NCBI RefSeq assembly: GCF_040137905.1
Contig: NZ_JBEFDG010000021.1
Location: 1-64,000, forward strand
Length of the DNA stretch: 64,000 bases
DNA from: Corticimicrobacter sp040137905
GTDB lineage: Bacteria; Pseudomonadota; Gammaproteobacteria; Burkholderiales; Burkholderiaceae_B
Reading direction: 5' to 3'
Shown here: positions 53,117 through 61,736 of the stretch, piece by piece
Layout: each line of letters opens with the position of its first letter
Numbering within the stretch: the stretch's first letter is position 1
Translations under genes and position numbers: made by a program
Notes under the pieces: generated by a model
Databases searched by the model: none
Seen by the model: only the letters and a program-made list of their open reading frames with translations
Told to the model about the DNA's origin: nothing

Positions 53117-53920
53117 ATGGCAGATACTGCAAACAGCAAAAACACCATACAGTCCCTGGCCAAGGGATTCAGGGTGCTGGAGTCCTTCTCGGCGCAGGAG
53201 CCGCAGCTCACCATGGCCCAGGTGGCCCGGGCTGCGGGTGTCGATAACGCCACGGCTTTTCGTTTTCTCAATACCCTGGTCGAACTGGGTTATGTGCAGC
53301 GCGTACCGAATACCCGGCTGTTCGAGCTTTCGACCAAGGTTCTGAACCTGGGCTTCAACGCCATTGCGCATGCCGATTTGCGCACGCTGGCACGCCCCGT
53401 GTTGCGGAAACTGGTGGGACAGACCAACGAGGCCGCCTCGATCGGTGTATTGGAAAATGCCGAGATTATCTATGCCGAACGGATCCAGGCCGGACTGACC
53501 CGGCTGGGCGTGGATATCCGGATCGGCAGCCGGGTGCCGGTCCATTCGACCGCTATTGGCCACGCCATCCTGTCCAGCCTGCCCGAGAGCGAGCAGCGTG
53601 CCATTCTCGATGCCCGGCCCCGCCAGAAGCTGACCGAGAAAACGCTGGTCGACATCGATGCCTTGCTGGCACGGCTACAGCAGGTGCAGCAGCGTGGCTA
53701 TGCCCTCTCCGACCAGGAAACCGTGTCGGGCCTCTATGTGATCGCTGCACCGATTCTCGATGCCGATGGCATTCCGCTGGCGGCCCTGAGTGTGGCGGCA
53801 CCTGCGCTGAACACCACCTTGCCCCAATTCGAACAACTGGCCGCGCCTTCTGTCATGGAAGCGGCACAGTCCCTGTCACACGCCCTGCAGGCCACGGGCG
53901 GCGTGATTTCACCCAGGTAG
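53117..53920 (+). CDS. IclR-family transcriptional regulator
   Basis: A 267-residue regulator. The N-terminal winged helix (about 10-75) reads LTMAQVARAAGVDNATAFRFLNTLVELGYV, and the C-terminal effector domain has the IclR signature region SRVPVHSTAIGHAILSSLPE. It is the first gene of a same-strand cluster (DHDPS-family lyase, ABC importer, SDR) and lies 52 bp before the lyase, so it most likely controls this cluster. The effector is unknown. Confidence 0.9.
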   Translation: MADTANSKNTIQSLAKGFRVLESFSAQEPQLTMAQVARAAGVDNATAFRFLNTLVELGYVQRVPNTRLFELSTKVLNLGFNAIAHADLRTLARPVLRKLVGQTNEAASIGVLENAEIIYAERIQAGLTRLGVDIRIGSRVPVHSTAIGHAILSSLPESEQRAILDARPRQKLTEKTLVDIDALLARLQQVQQRGYALSDQETVSGLYVIAAPILDADGIPLAALSVAAPALNTTLPQFEQLAAPSVMEAAQSLSHALQATGGVISPR

Positions 53921-53972
53921 GTTTCGTGCTGGCGTGCCGGCATATTTTTCATAAAAACATCAGGAGACAGAC

Positions 53973-54911
53973 ATGCAGGACATCAATTTCCACAGTGTGA
54001 TTCCGGCGATTGCCGTGCCGTTCGATGACAATCTGGCCATCGACCGCGATGAGCTGACCCGCTTTTCGCGCTGGCTGGCCGGCCAGCCGGGGATCGGCGC
54101 ACTGATGACCAACGGGCATACCGGCGAAGTGTTTTCCCTGACGCCGCTGGAGCGCGCCGAAGTGACGCGCATCACGGCCGAGGCGGTGCGGGGTATCTGC
54201 CCGGTGATTTCTTCGATTGTCTGCGAGGGCATACGCGAAGCGGTCGAGCAGGCCCGCCTGGCCAAGGAGGCCGGGGCCGATGCACTCGACATCATGCCGC
54301 CACACCACTGGCTGCGTTTCGGTTTCAAGCCCGAGCACTGCCTGGAGTATTTCACTGCCATCGGTGATGCCACTGGCCTGCCGCTGATCGTGCATGTCTA
54401 TCCGGCCTGGACGCGGGCTTCGTTCTCCAGCGAACTGCTGGCCGAGCTGGCGCGCCTGCCTGCGGTGCGCGCCTTCAAGATCGGCACCCGTGAAATGAAC
54501 AAGTATGCCCGCGACCTGGCGGCGATCCGCGCCGCTGATCCGTCGAAGGCGCTGCTGACCTGCCATGATGAATATCTGCTGGCATCGATGGTGCAGGACA
54601 TCGACGGGGCGCTGGTCGGTTTTGCCTCGCTGGTGCCCGGCCTGATCCATGACCTGCTGCAGGCCGTCCGTGCCGGTGACCTGGCGCGTGCCATCGAGAT
54701 CCAGGGCCTGATCACGCCGCTCAAGGATGCGGTCTACGGGGCAGGAGAGCCGACCGGCGAAGCCCATGGCCGCATGAAGGCCGCCATGGCGCGTGCCGGC
54801 ATCATTCGCAGTGCGGCAGTGCGTCCGCCGACCCAGGGGCCCAGCGATGCCGAACTGCGTGCCATCGACGCCGCGCTGGAGCATGCCGGCCTGCTGCCAG
54901 TGGCAGCCTGA
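53973..54911 (+). CDS. DapA/N-acetylneuraminate-lyase superfamily aldolase
   Basis: A 312-residue class I (Schiff-base) aldolase/lyase. The catalytic Lys is in AFKIGTREM near residue 169 and the conserved Tyr in VHVYPAW near 146; SGALM-like GIGALMTNGHTGE is the substrate loop, with NG in place of the usual GSTGE context. Members act on pyruvate-derived sugar acids, keto-deoxy acids, hydroxyproline or lysine pathways. AGGAGACAG precedes the ATG. It is probably the carbon-cleaving step of the pathway encoded with the importer and SDR downstream. Confidence 0.86.
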   Translation: MQDINFHSVIPAIAVPFDDNLAIDRDELTRFSRWLAGQPGIGALMTNGHTGEVFSLTPLERAEVTRITAEAVRGICPVISSIVCEGIREAVEQARLAKEAGADALDIMPPHHWLRFGFKPEHCLEYFTAIGDATGLPLIVHVYPAWTRASFSSELLAELARLPAVRAFKIGTREMNKYARDLAAIRAADPSKALLTCHDEYLLASMVQDIDGALVGFASLVPGLIHDLLQAVRAGDLARAIEIQGLITPLKDAVYGAGEPTGEAHGRMKAAMARAGIIRSAAVRPPTQGPSDAELRAIDAALEHAGLLPVAA

Positions 54912-55001
54912 TTCCAAGCTGCCGCCGCGTCCCACTGCGCCAGCAAGAGCCAGGGGACGCACCCGGCGGCCAATCCATGCTTCAGCGACAAGGAGACACA
55001 G

Positions 55002-55826
55002 ATGCTGATTGCGGAAGAAGATCACGAGGTGCAAGCCGGTGCGGCGGTGGCAGACAGGGAATGCCTGATCTCGCTGCGTGGCCTGGGCAAGACATACATT
55101 ACCCCGACAGGGCAGGTACGGGCACTGGACGGGCTGGACCTGGACATTGCCGATGGCGAGTTCGTCAGCATTGTCGGGCCATCCGGCTGCGGCAAGAGTA
55201 CGCTGCTGCGGATGCTGGCCGGGCTGGACCCGTACGAAGAAGGCGAGATGCGGATGCAGGGACATCCCATCCAGGGGCCCTCGCGGGACGTGGGGGTTGT
55301 TTTCCAGGCTGCCAACCTGCTGCCTTGGCTGACGGTTCGGCAGAATGTCGAGTTGCCGCTGAGAGTCGGTGGGCGGCATGCCAACGATGGCCCCAGCGTG
55401 GACACTCTGCTCGACATGACCGGGCTGGGGGATTTCGGCCAGCGCTATCCCTATGAACTGTCGGGCGGCATGCAGCAGCGTGCCGGGATATGCCGGGCCC
55501 TGGCTCGCAATCCGCGCACCCTGTTGATGGACGAGCCGTTCGGGGCGCTCGACGCGTTGACGCGCGAACGCATGAATCTTGAGTTGCAGCGGATCTGGCA
55601 GACCAATGGCAAGACGGTGATCCTGATCACCCACAGCATTGCCGAAGCGATTTTCCTGGCAGACCGGGTCATTGTCATGTCGCCCCGGCCGGGCCGCATC
55701 CTGCGCGACCTGCATGTGGACATTCCGCGTCCGCGCACGTTCGACACCATTATCGGGCATCCCGAGTATGCGCGGCTATCGCGCGAGATCCGGGGCCTGC
55801 TCAATGCACGGGGAGACATAGAATGA
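55002..55826 (+). CDS. ABC importer ATPase (SsuB/TauB-like)
   Basis: A 274-residue ATPase. Walker A GPSGCGKS, signature LSGGMQQR, Walker B LLMDEPFGALD and the TLITHSIAEA switch are intact. The family imports nitrate, sulphonates, taurine or related anions. Its ATG follows AGGAGACACA, and its stop overlaps the permease ATG by 4 bp. Confidence 0.9.
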   Translation: MLIAEEDHEVQAGAAVADRECLISLRGLGKTYITPTGQVRALDGLDLDIADGEFVSIVGPSGCGKSTLLRMLAGLDPYEEGEMRMQGHPIQGPSRDVGVVFQAANLLPWLTVRQNVELPLRVGGRHANDGPSVDTLLDMTGLGDFGQRYPYELSGGMQQRAGICRALARNPRTLLMDEPFGALDALTRERMNLELQRIWQTNGKTVILITHSIAEAIFLADRVIVMSPRPGRILRDLHVDIPRPRTFDTIIGHPEYARLSREIRGLLNARGDIE

Positions 55827-56653
55827 GTACGCATGCAGTGACCATGCCGGCCATGCAGCAGCCGGCGCGCCGTATCCGATCGCGCTATAGGGACACCTGG
55901 ATCACGCTGGCCGGGTTGGTGGTGATCCTGTCGGTCTGGACGCTCAGTGTGCGTCTGTTCGATGTGCCGACCTATATCCTGCCGGCACCCGAAGCGGTCT
56001 GGCAGGCCCTGTGGTCCGGGCTGGCCGTGTCACCGACCAGTCCGATCGGCTATTACCTGCCCCTGTGGAGCACATTCAGCAATGCCGCGCTGGGTTTCAT
56101 GATCGGCACGGGCCTGGCCCTGGTGCTGGGCTCACTGATGGCCGAGAGCCGGACCATCGAAAAGCTGCTGATGCCCTATGCCTTCGCCTTGCAGAGTCTG
56201 CCCAAGGTGGCAATTGCCCCGCTGATCGTGATCTGGCTGGGGTTTGGCGATGGTTCCAAGATCGCCATTGCGGCGCTGCTGTCGTTCTTTCCTGTGCTGA
56301 TCAACAGCTTCACGGGACTGCGCGCCATCGAGCCTGAGCGGGTGGATCTGATGCGGTCGCTGTCGGCCACGCGCTTCGAAACCTACCGCATCGTCAAGCT
56401 GCCCAATGCCGCGCCGTATATCTTTGCCGGACTCGACATGGCGGTGGTCTATGCCCTGCTCGGGACCATCGTGGCCGAGTTTCTGGGCGCGCAAAGCGGC
56501 ATGGGCGTGGTGATTACGCAGGCCCAGGCCGTGACCGACGTGGCCGGTGTCTTTGCGGCGCTGGTGATTCTGGGGGCCATGGGGATCTGCCTGCATGCGC
56601 TGGTGCGCAGGCTGGAAAAACGGCTGATCCACTGGACCGACCGGGGGCGCTAG
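55823..56653 (+). CDS. ABC importer permease (SsuC/TauC-like)
   Basis: A 276-residue inner-membrane permease with six hydrophobic segments. The EAA loop lies near residues 170-190 (RFETYRIVKLPNAAPYIFAGL; the Glu, Ala and Pro are the docking residues). A cytoplasmic basic N-terminus of about 25 residues precedes the first helix. It is coupled to the ATPase gene, and the binding protein follows 83 bp later. Confidence 0.88.
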   Translation: MSTHAVTMPAMQQPARRIRSRYRDTWITLAGLVVILSVWTLSVRLFDVPTYILPAPEAVWQALWSGLAVSPTSPIGYYLPLWSTFSNAALGFMIGTGLALVLGSLMAESRTIEKLLMPYAFALQSLPKVAIAPLIVIWLGFGDGSKIAIAALLSFFPVLINSFTGLRAIEPERVDLMRSLSATRFETYRIVKLPNAAPYIFAGLDMAVVYALLGTIVAEFLGAQSGMGVVITQAQAVTDVAGVFAALVILGAMGICLHALVRRLEKRLIHWTDRGR

Positions 56654-56736
56654 CGTTGCCTGGACAGGCCCGGCAACGGGTGATGGCAAGACCTCATGAC
56701 AAGGCCGACTAGACAGGCCACATAAAGGAGCGAGAC

Positions 56737-57816
56737 ATGAAACGGATCGACAGACGGACATTTCTGGGGGCAGGGGCCAGCCTGGCAGCCTGGTCCATGT
56801 TGCCGGGTTTGGGCATGGCGCAGCAGGCAAGCGGCCTGCGGCAGGTGCGGCTGGGTGTGGGGCTCAAGGCCATGAGCCCGATCGTGATCAACCTGGTGAT
56901 CGGGGAAATCCTCGGCTACAACGCGGCCGAGGGCTTCACGCTCAATACGCTGGCGCTGGGCACCAATGCCAATGTGCAGGTCGCGGTGGACCGGGGCGAG
57001 GTTGATTTCGGCGTGGGCGTGCCCTCGTTCGGCCTGCCGGTGCTGGCGCAGGGAGACTGGAAGCTGGCCCGTAATTTCTATCAGTACACCTACCCGTACA
57101 AGTGGGACATTGCCGTGCTGCCGGATTCGCCCGTGCAGTCCTATGCGGACCTGAAAGGGCTGCGTATCGGGGTGTCGGATTTCGGTGCCACGGACTATCC
57201 GGTCACGCGCAATGTGCTGCGCCTGCAGGGGCTGGACCCCGATGGCGATCTGCAGTGGATCGCGGTCGGCAATGGCGTACCGGCAGGGGTGGCGTTGCGG
57301 CGGCAGGCGGTCGATGCCCTGGCCTATTTCGATACCGGCTTCGGGCAGATCGAGGCGGCGGGCTTGCCGTTCCGGTTGCTGCCCCGGCCGGACAACCTGC
57401 CGCTGGTCGGTGGCCAGTTCCTGCAGACGCGGGTCAGCACACTGGACAGCCATCCGCAGTGGGCCGTGGGCCTGGGGCGCTCGGTCAGCAAGGCATCGAC
57501 CTTCATCCTCGAGAATCCACGTGCCGGGGCGCTGGCTTTCCTGCGCATGTACCCGGAAACCGCGCCGCGCGGTGCCAGCCAGGACGCGGCCGTAGAGGCC
57601 GTGCTGCAGGCCATCTCGCGTCGCATCAAGCTGTACAGTCCGCCTTATCCCGATGTGCCGATGGGCTATATCGAGGTGTCGGAATTCCGTACCGAAGCCG
57701 ACATGACGGGCCTGCAGATCGCGGATTATGCACCTTTCTATACCAATGACCTGATCGGGCAGATCGATGATTATGACCATGAGGCGATCCGTACCCAGGC
57801 GAGGAGCTACACATGA
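56737..57816 (+). CDS. ABC importer binding protein, Tat-type signal (NMT1/TauA-like)
   Basis: A 359-residue periplasmic binding protein of the nitrate/sulphonate/thiamine-precursor (NMT1/THI5-like) fold. The N-terminus has a twin-arginine motif RRTFLG (6-11) and a hydrophobic core to about residue 26, so Tat rather than Sec export is likely, unusual for this class. The substrate site near SFGLPV and the DFGATDYPVTRN stretch resemble TauA/SsuA. AAAGGAG precedes the ATG. Its stop overlaps the SDR start by 4 bp. A substrate needing folding or a bound cofactor before export might explain the Tat signal; this is inference. Confidence 0.82.
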   Translation: MKRIDRRTFLGAGASLAAWSMLPGLGMAQQASGLRQVRLGVGLKAMSPIVINLVIGEILGYNAAEGFTLNTLALGTNANVQVAVDRGEVDFGVGVPSFGLPVLAQGDWKLARNFYQYTYPYKWDIAVLPDSPVQSYADLKGLRIGVSDFGATDYPVTRNVLRLQGLDPDGDLQWIAVGNGVPAGVALRRQAVDALAYFDTGFGQIEAAGLPFRLLPRPDNLPLVGGQFLQTRVSTLDSHPQWAVGLGRSVSKASTFILENPRAGALAFLRMYPETAPRGASQDAAVEAVLQAISRRIKLYSPPYPDVPMGYIEVSEFRTEADMTGLQIADYAPFYTNDLIGQIDDYDHEAIRTQARSYT

Positions 57817-58508
57817 GCGTCGGCCCGCAGGAAGGCCGCCATGCCCTGGTGACCGGGGCGGTCTCCGGCATCGGGCTGGAGATCACGCGGCGTCTCGTGA
57901 CGCAGGGCTGGCGCGTGACGGGCCTGGATCGACAGCCGGTGGCCTGCCCAGGGGTCGATTGCCGGGCGGTCGATCTGTCTGATGAGGCTGCCCTGTCGGC
58001 TGAACTGGCGACCCTCGTGCAGGTGGATGCGGTGGTACATGCGGCGGGATTCATGGCAGCCGCGCCACTTGGCAGCCTGGATTCGGAGGTAGGAAGGCGG
58101 CTGTGGCAGGTGCATGTGCAGGCAGCCGCCTTGCTGGTGGATGCGCTGGCCGGTCGCCTGCCGGATGTGACCGGACGGGTCGTGCTGATTGGCAGCCGTA
58201 CGGCTGCCGGGATAGCCGGGCGTAGCCAGTATGCGGCCTGCAAGGCGGCACTGGTCGGTCTGGCCCGATCATGGGCGGCAGAACTGGCACCGCGTGGCGT
58301 GACGGTCAATATCGTGGCACCCGGGGCGACGCGCACGCCCATGCTGGACGACCCGTCTCGTCGCGGCAGCATGCCGGTGCTGCCGCCCATGGGGCGCTAT
58401 GTCGAACCATCGGAAGTAGCTGCAGCGGTGTGTTTTCTGCTGGGCCGCGAGGCGGGATCGATCACCGGGCAGCAACTGGTGCTGTGCGGAGGCGGTTCCC
58501 TGGCGTAA
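57813..58508 (+). CDS. Short-chain dehydrogenase/reductase
   Basis: A 231-residue NAD(P)-dependent oxidoreductase. The Rossmann motif is TGAVSGIGLEI (about 14-24), the catalytic Ser lies in IGSRTAAG, the Tyr and Lys in SQYAACKAAL, and the tail GRYVEPSEVAAAVCFLL is typical. The dinucleotide acidic residue after the second strand is Asp (LDRQPV), indicating NAD preference. It is the last gene of the IclR-controlled cluster, overlapping the binding protein by 4 bp, and likely oxidises a sugar or hydroxyacid intermediate before the aldolase. It converges on the ArsR gene with 6 bp between stops. Confidence 0.85.
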   Translation: MSVGPQEGRHALVTGAVSGIGLEITRRLVTQGWRVTGLDRQPVACPGVDCRAVDLSDEAALSAELATLVQVDAVVHAAGFMAAAPLGSLDSEVGRRLWQVHVQAAALLVDALAGRLPDVTGRVVLIGSRTAAGIAGRSQYAACKAALVGLARSWAAELAPRGVTVNIVAPGATRTPMLDDPSRRGSMPVLPPMGRYVEPSEVAAAVCFLLGREAGSITGQQLVLCGGGSLA

Positions 58509-58514
58509 GGCGAG

Positions 58515-58817
58515 TCAGCGGGGTGTGCCCAGTATGGCCGCCATCAGGCCGGGCCAGCGGGTATCGAGTTCGGCCCGGCGCAGCGAGTTGATGTGGGTGG
58601 TGCCGGCGTGGTGGGTGCAGACCAGGCCGGCATCGCGCAGCACCCGAAAATGGTGCGACATGCTGGATTTGGGGCGGCCGCCGTCCAGCTCGCTGCAGGT
58701 GGCTGCCGTGGTGGCGGCCAGGGTACGCACGATGTCGAGGCGCACGGGATCGCTGAGCGCGTGGAACAGGCGCTCCAGGGTCAGGTCTTCGACGGCAGGA
58801 TGTTTGAAGGGACGCAT
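58515..58817 (-). CDS. ArsR-family repressor
   Basis: A 100-residue winged-helix repressor. HALSDPVRLDIVRTLA and TCSELDGGRPKSSMSHHFRVLRDAGLV form the DNA-binding core; the Cys before ELDGG and the Cys in LVCTHHAG could sense thiol-reactive compounds. Start is uncertain: ATG codons at 58835, 58829 and 58817 all lack a ribosome site; 58817 (MRPFKHP) gives the usual family N-terminus. It is divergent from the old-yellow-enzyme gene and overlaps a palindrome that is likely its operator. Confidence 0.82.
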   Translation of the reverse strand: MRPFKHPAVEDLTLERLFHALSDPVRLDIVRTLAATTAATCSELDGGRPKSSMSHHFRVLRDAGLVCTHHAGTTHINSLRRAELDTRWPGLMAAILGTPR

Positions 58818-58864
58818 GATTCGAATCATACCCATGAATCACGGTTTTGTTTTATTATTCGAAT
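58816..58864. promoter_or_regulatory. Repeated ATTCGAAT dyads, candidate ArsR operator
   Basis: A perfect 14-bp palindrome ATGATTCGAATCAT (58816-58829) and a second ATTCGAAT (58857-58864), followed by a near-copy CTCGAATT (58868-58875), lie in the ArsR/old-yellow-enzyme divergent spacer. The repeated 8-mer is a plausible operator for the divergently encoded ArsR repressor controlling both genes. Confidence 0.55.
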
Positions 58865-58956
58865 ATTCTCGAATTATAGAATATGCCCGGCTCCACAGGC
58901 GAGCCGGTGCTGTCCTCAACGATCCATGCCGGATCAGCCGTCAGGAGAACCTGTTC

Positions 58957-60048
58957 ATGTCGTCCCTGTTTCAGCCTTTTTCCCTTAAAGATGTGACGCT
59001 GCGCAATCGCATTGTCGTGCCGCCCATGTGCCAGTACCAGGCCCGGGATGGCGTGGCCAACGACTGGCACCAGGTCCACTATGCCGGTCTGGCGCGTGGC
59101 GGTGCCAGCCTGGTGATCGTCGAGGCGACCGGCGTCGCCCCCGAAGGTCGTATTTCTCCCGCCTGCCTGGGGCTGTGGAACGATACCCAGGCCGAAGCAC
59201 TGGTGCCCATCGTGCAGGCCATCGAGAAGGCCGGTTCCGTGCCGGGTATCCAGATCGGCCATGCCGGCCGCAAGGCCAGCGCCAACGTGCCATGGGAAGG
59301 CGATGACCATATCGCGGCGGATGATCCGCGTGGGTGGGAACCGATCTCGCCGTCTGCGCTGGCCTTTGGTGCCAACCTGCCGCGCGTACCGCGTGAGATG
59401 ACGCTCGACGACATCGTCCGCGTCAAGGCCGATTTCGTGGCGGCGGCGCAGCGGGCGCGTGACGCCGGTTTCCGCTGGCTGGAGCTGCACTTTGCGCACG
59501 GCTACCTGGGACAGAGCTTTTTCTCCGCCCACGCCAATCAGCGCACTGACGCCTACGGTGGCAGTTTCGAGAACCGCATCCGTTTCCTGCTCGAAACGCT
59601 GGCCGCCGTGCGCGAAGTCTGGCCCGAGAATCTGCCGTTGACGGCGCGTTTCGGCGTGCTTGAGTATGACGGCCGTGATGAGGAAACGCTGGTCGAATCC
59701 ATCGAACTGGCGCGTCGCTTCAAGGCTGGCGGCCTGGACCTGTTGAGCGTGAGTGTCGGCTTTTCGACCACGCAGGCCAGCATTCCCTGGGGCGAGCCGG
59801 CTTTCCTGGGGCCGATTGCGCAACGGGTGCGCAGCGAGGCATCCCTGCCGGTGTCGGTGGCCTGGAATATGGGACAGCCTTCGGTTGCCGCACAGGTGCT
59901 GGCAGCAGACCAGGCCGATCTGGTACAGATCGGCAAGGGGCATCTGGCAGATCCACACTGGACCTATGCTGCAGCCAAGACGCTGGGCGAGGCCCATCCG
60001 TCGCAGTGGTTGCCGCCGTCGTACGAATACTGGCTGCGCCGTTATTGA
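58957..60048 (+). CDS. Old-yellow-enzyme family oxidoreductase (YqjM-like)
   Basis: FMN-dependent ene-reductase of 363 residues that reduces activated C=C bonds with NAD(P)H. VPPMCQYQA contains the YqjM-type Cys near 26, and LHFAHGYL supplies the His-x-x-His substrate pair near 165-168. GHAGRKAS and the C-terminal VQIGKGHLADPHW stretch are family features. AGGAGAACC precedes the ATG at 58957; the frame open from 58525 is antisense to arsR. Such enzymes are commonly induced by electrophiles, fitting the neighbouring ArsR repressor with exposed cysteines. Confidence 0.92.
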   Translation: MSSLFQPFSLKDVTLRNRIVVPPMCQYQARDGVANDWHQVHYAGLARGGASLVIVEATGVAPEGRISPACLGLWNDTQAEALVPIVQAIEKAGSVPGIQIGHAGRKASANVPWEGDDHIAADDPRGWEPISPSALAFGANLPRVPREMTLDDIVRVKADFVAAAQRARDAGFRWLELHFAHGYLGQSFFSAHANQRTDAYGGSFENRIRFLLETLAAVREVWPENLPLTARFGVLEYDGRDEETLVESIELARRFKAGGLDLLSVSVGFSTTQASIPWGEPAFLGPIAQRVRSEASLPVSVAWNMGQPSVAAQVLAADQADLVQIGKGHLADPHWTYAAAKTLGEAHPSQWLPPSYEYWLRRY

Positions 60049-60094
60049 TCTTGTGCTGTCCGGCAGGTGCCTTGGGAGGTGCTTGCCGGGCAGA

Positions 60095-60982
60095 TCAGGA
60101 CGGCTGCTGGGCGGCCGCGGCCACCGGTGGCCGGGCCTGGATCGTGCAGATGCTGCCGACCGAGGCCAGGATGGTGCAGCCGATGGCCAGCCACTGGATG
60201 GCGGACAGGTGTTCGCCCAGCACCATCAGGCCCAGCAGTGCTGCCACGGCGGGCTCCATGCTGATCATGATGCCGAAGGCCTCGCGAGGCAGGCGCTTGA
60301 GGGCGACCATTTCGAGCGACATCGGAATGGCACTCGAGACCAGCGCAATGCCCAGGCCGAAGAACAGCAGTTTCCAGTCGAGCAGTGCCGTGCCGGCATG
60401 GATGATGCCGACCGGCAGTGCCACCATCGAGGCGACCACCAGGCCCAGCGAGACGATATGACCAGAATGCAGGTGGCTGGCACGCTTGCCGTAGATAATG
60501 TAGAGCGCCCAGCACAGGGCGGCACCCATGGCGTACAGCACGCCGACGGGGTCGAGCGAGCCGGCACGTGCGCCCAGCGGCAGGATCAGTCCCAGCCCGA
60601 GGGCGGCCAGGCCCAGCCACAGAAAATCGATGCGGCGGCGCGATGACAGCAGCGCCACGCCCAGCGGTCCGCTGAACTCGATGGCCACGGCAATGCCGAA
60701 CGGGATGGTGCGCAGTGCCATGTAGAACATCAGGTTCATGACGCCCAGTGCCGCGCCGTACTGGATGATGGCGCGTGCATCCTTGCGGCTCAGGGGCCAG
60801 CGCCAGGGGCGCCAGAGCAGCAACAGAATCAGCGCCGAGAAGCCGACCCGCAGGGCGGTCGTGCCCTGTGCCCCGATAATGGGAAACAACTGTTTGGCAA
60901 ACGAAGTGCCGAGGCCCAGCGCCGTGACCGAACCGAGCACCGCCAGAAAGGGCAGGGCGCGTTGGAACAGGGAGGCGTTCAC
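60095..60982 (-). CDS. rhtA: Threonine/homoserine exporter RhtA-like (EamA)
   Basis: Ten-helix inner-membrane exporter, 295 residues, the same length as E. coli RhtA. Two EamA repeats are visible; landmarks are SFAKQLFPIIGAQGTTALRVG early and MISMEPAVAALLGLMVLGE late. The start is GTG at 60982 with GGAGTACAGC before it; this also gives the 4-bp overlap with the LysE-type gene upstream. The frame running to 61471 is antisense-like shadow. Together the pair may excrete excess threonine, homoserine or other amino acids. Confidence 0.86.
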   Translation of the reverse strand: MNASLFQRALPFLAVLGSVTALGLGTSFAKQLFPIIGAQGTTALRVGFSALILLLLWRPWRWPLSRKDARAIIQYGAALGVMNLMFYMALRTIPFGIAVAIEFSGPLGVALLSSRRRIDFLWLGLAALGLGLILPLGARAGSLDPVGVLYAMGAALCWALYIIYGKRASHLHSGHIVSLGLVVASMVALPVGIIHAGTALLDWKLLFFGLGIALVSSAIPMSLEMVALKRLPREAFGIMISMEPAVAALLGLMVLGEHLSAIQWLAIGCTILASVGSICTIQARPPVAAAAQQPS

Positions 60983-61620
60983 GCTGTACTCCGGGTGGCC
61001 GTGGCCAGTCTGATCGCCAGTCCGAGGAACAGCAGGCCGGTGAGTCGGTTGAGCACGATCTGGATGCGTGGTGAGCGGGCCAGTACATGGCCCAGCGATC
61101 CGGCCAGCAGGGCGATGAGACTGAACACCAGCAGTGAGCAGAGAATGAAGACACCCCCCAGCAGCAGTAATTGCGGCGCAAGCGGACCGCGTGCCGGATC
61201 GGCAAATTGTGGCAGGAACGCCAGGAAGAAGATCGACACCTTGGGATTGGTCACGTTCATGATGATCCCGCGCAGGTACAGACGGTGCATCGGTACCGCT
61301 GGTACCTGGGACTGGAGTGTCGAGGCACCGGCTCGCCAGGCCTGCCAGGCGAGCCAGGCCAGATAGCCGGCTCCGGCGATCTTGAGCACGGAAAAAGCCA
61401 GCGCCGATGTCTTGAAGACCACGGCCAGCCCCAGCGCTACGGCACAGGTATGGACCAGCAGGCCGGTACACAGTCCCAGTACGATGATCAGCCCGGCACG
61501 GCTGCCGCGCAGCGTGGCCTGGGACAGGACGAACAGATTGTCAGGGCCGGGGGCCAGTCCGAGCAGAATCGACGCCATCGAGAAGGCGGCCAGGGTATCG
61601 AGCGGGAGCATGTCGGGCAT
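60979..61620 (-). CDS. LysE/RhtB-family amino-acid exporter
   Basis: A 213-residue exporter with six hydrophobic segments and the family signature LLGLAPGPDNLFVLSQAT at about 20-37. NPKVSIFFLAFLPQF in the middle is the conserved NPK-type loop. Start codons at 61620 and 61611 are both feasible without a ribosome site; I use 61620. It shares 4 bp with rhtA, implying one transcript of two exporters from different families. It is divergent from the LOG-family gene. Confidence 0.85.
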   Translation of the reverse strand: MPDMLPLDTLAAFSMASILLGLAPGPDNLFVLSQATLRGSRAGLIIVLGLCTGLLVHTCAVALGLAVVFKTSALAFSVLKIAGAGYLAWLAWQAWRAGASTLQSQVPAVPMHRLYLRGIIMNVTNPKVSIFFLAFLPQFADPARGPLAPQLLLLGGVFILCSLLVFSLIALLAGSLGHVLARSPRIQIVLNRLTGLLFLGLAIRLATATRSTA

Positions 61621-61736
61621 GAAGGAAAGAAGCGCACGCCGACAGCCGGCATGCGCATCTGCCCATTGTGCCAGAACGGTGCATGACTTTGGATGGATGG
61701 GCATACAATCGTTGCTTTGCAGACAGGGAGCCAGGC

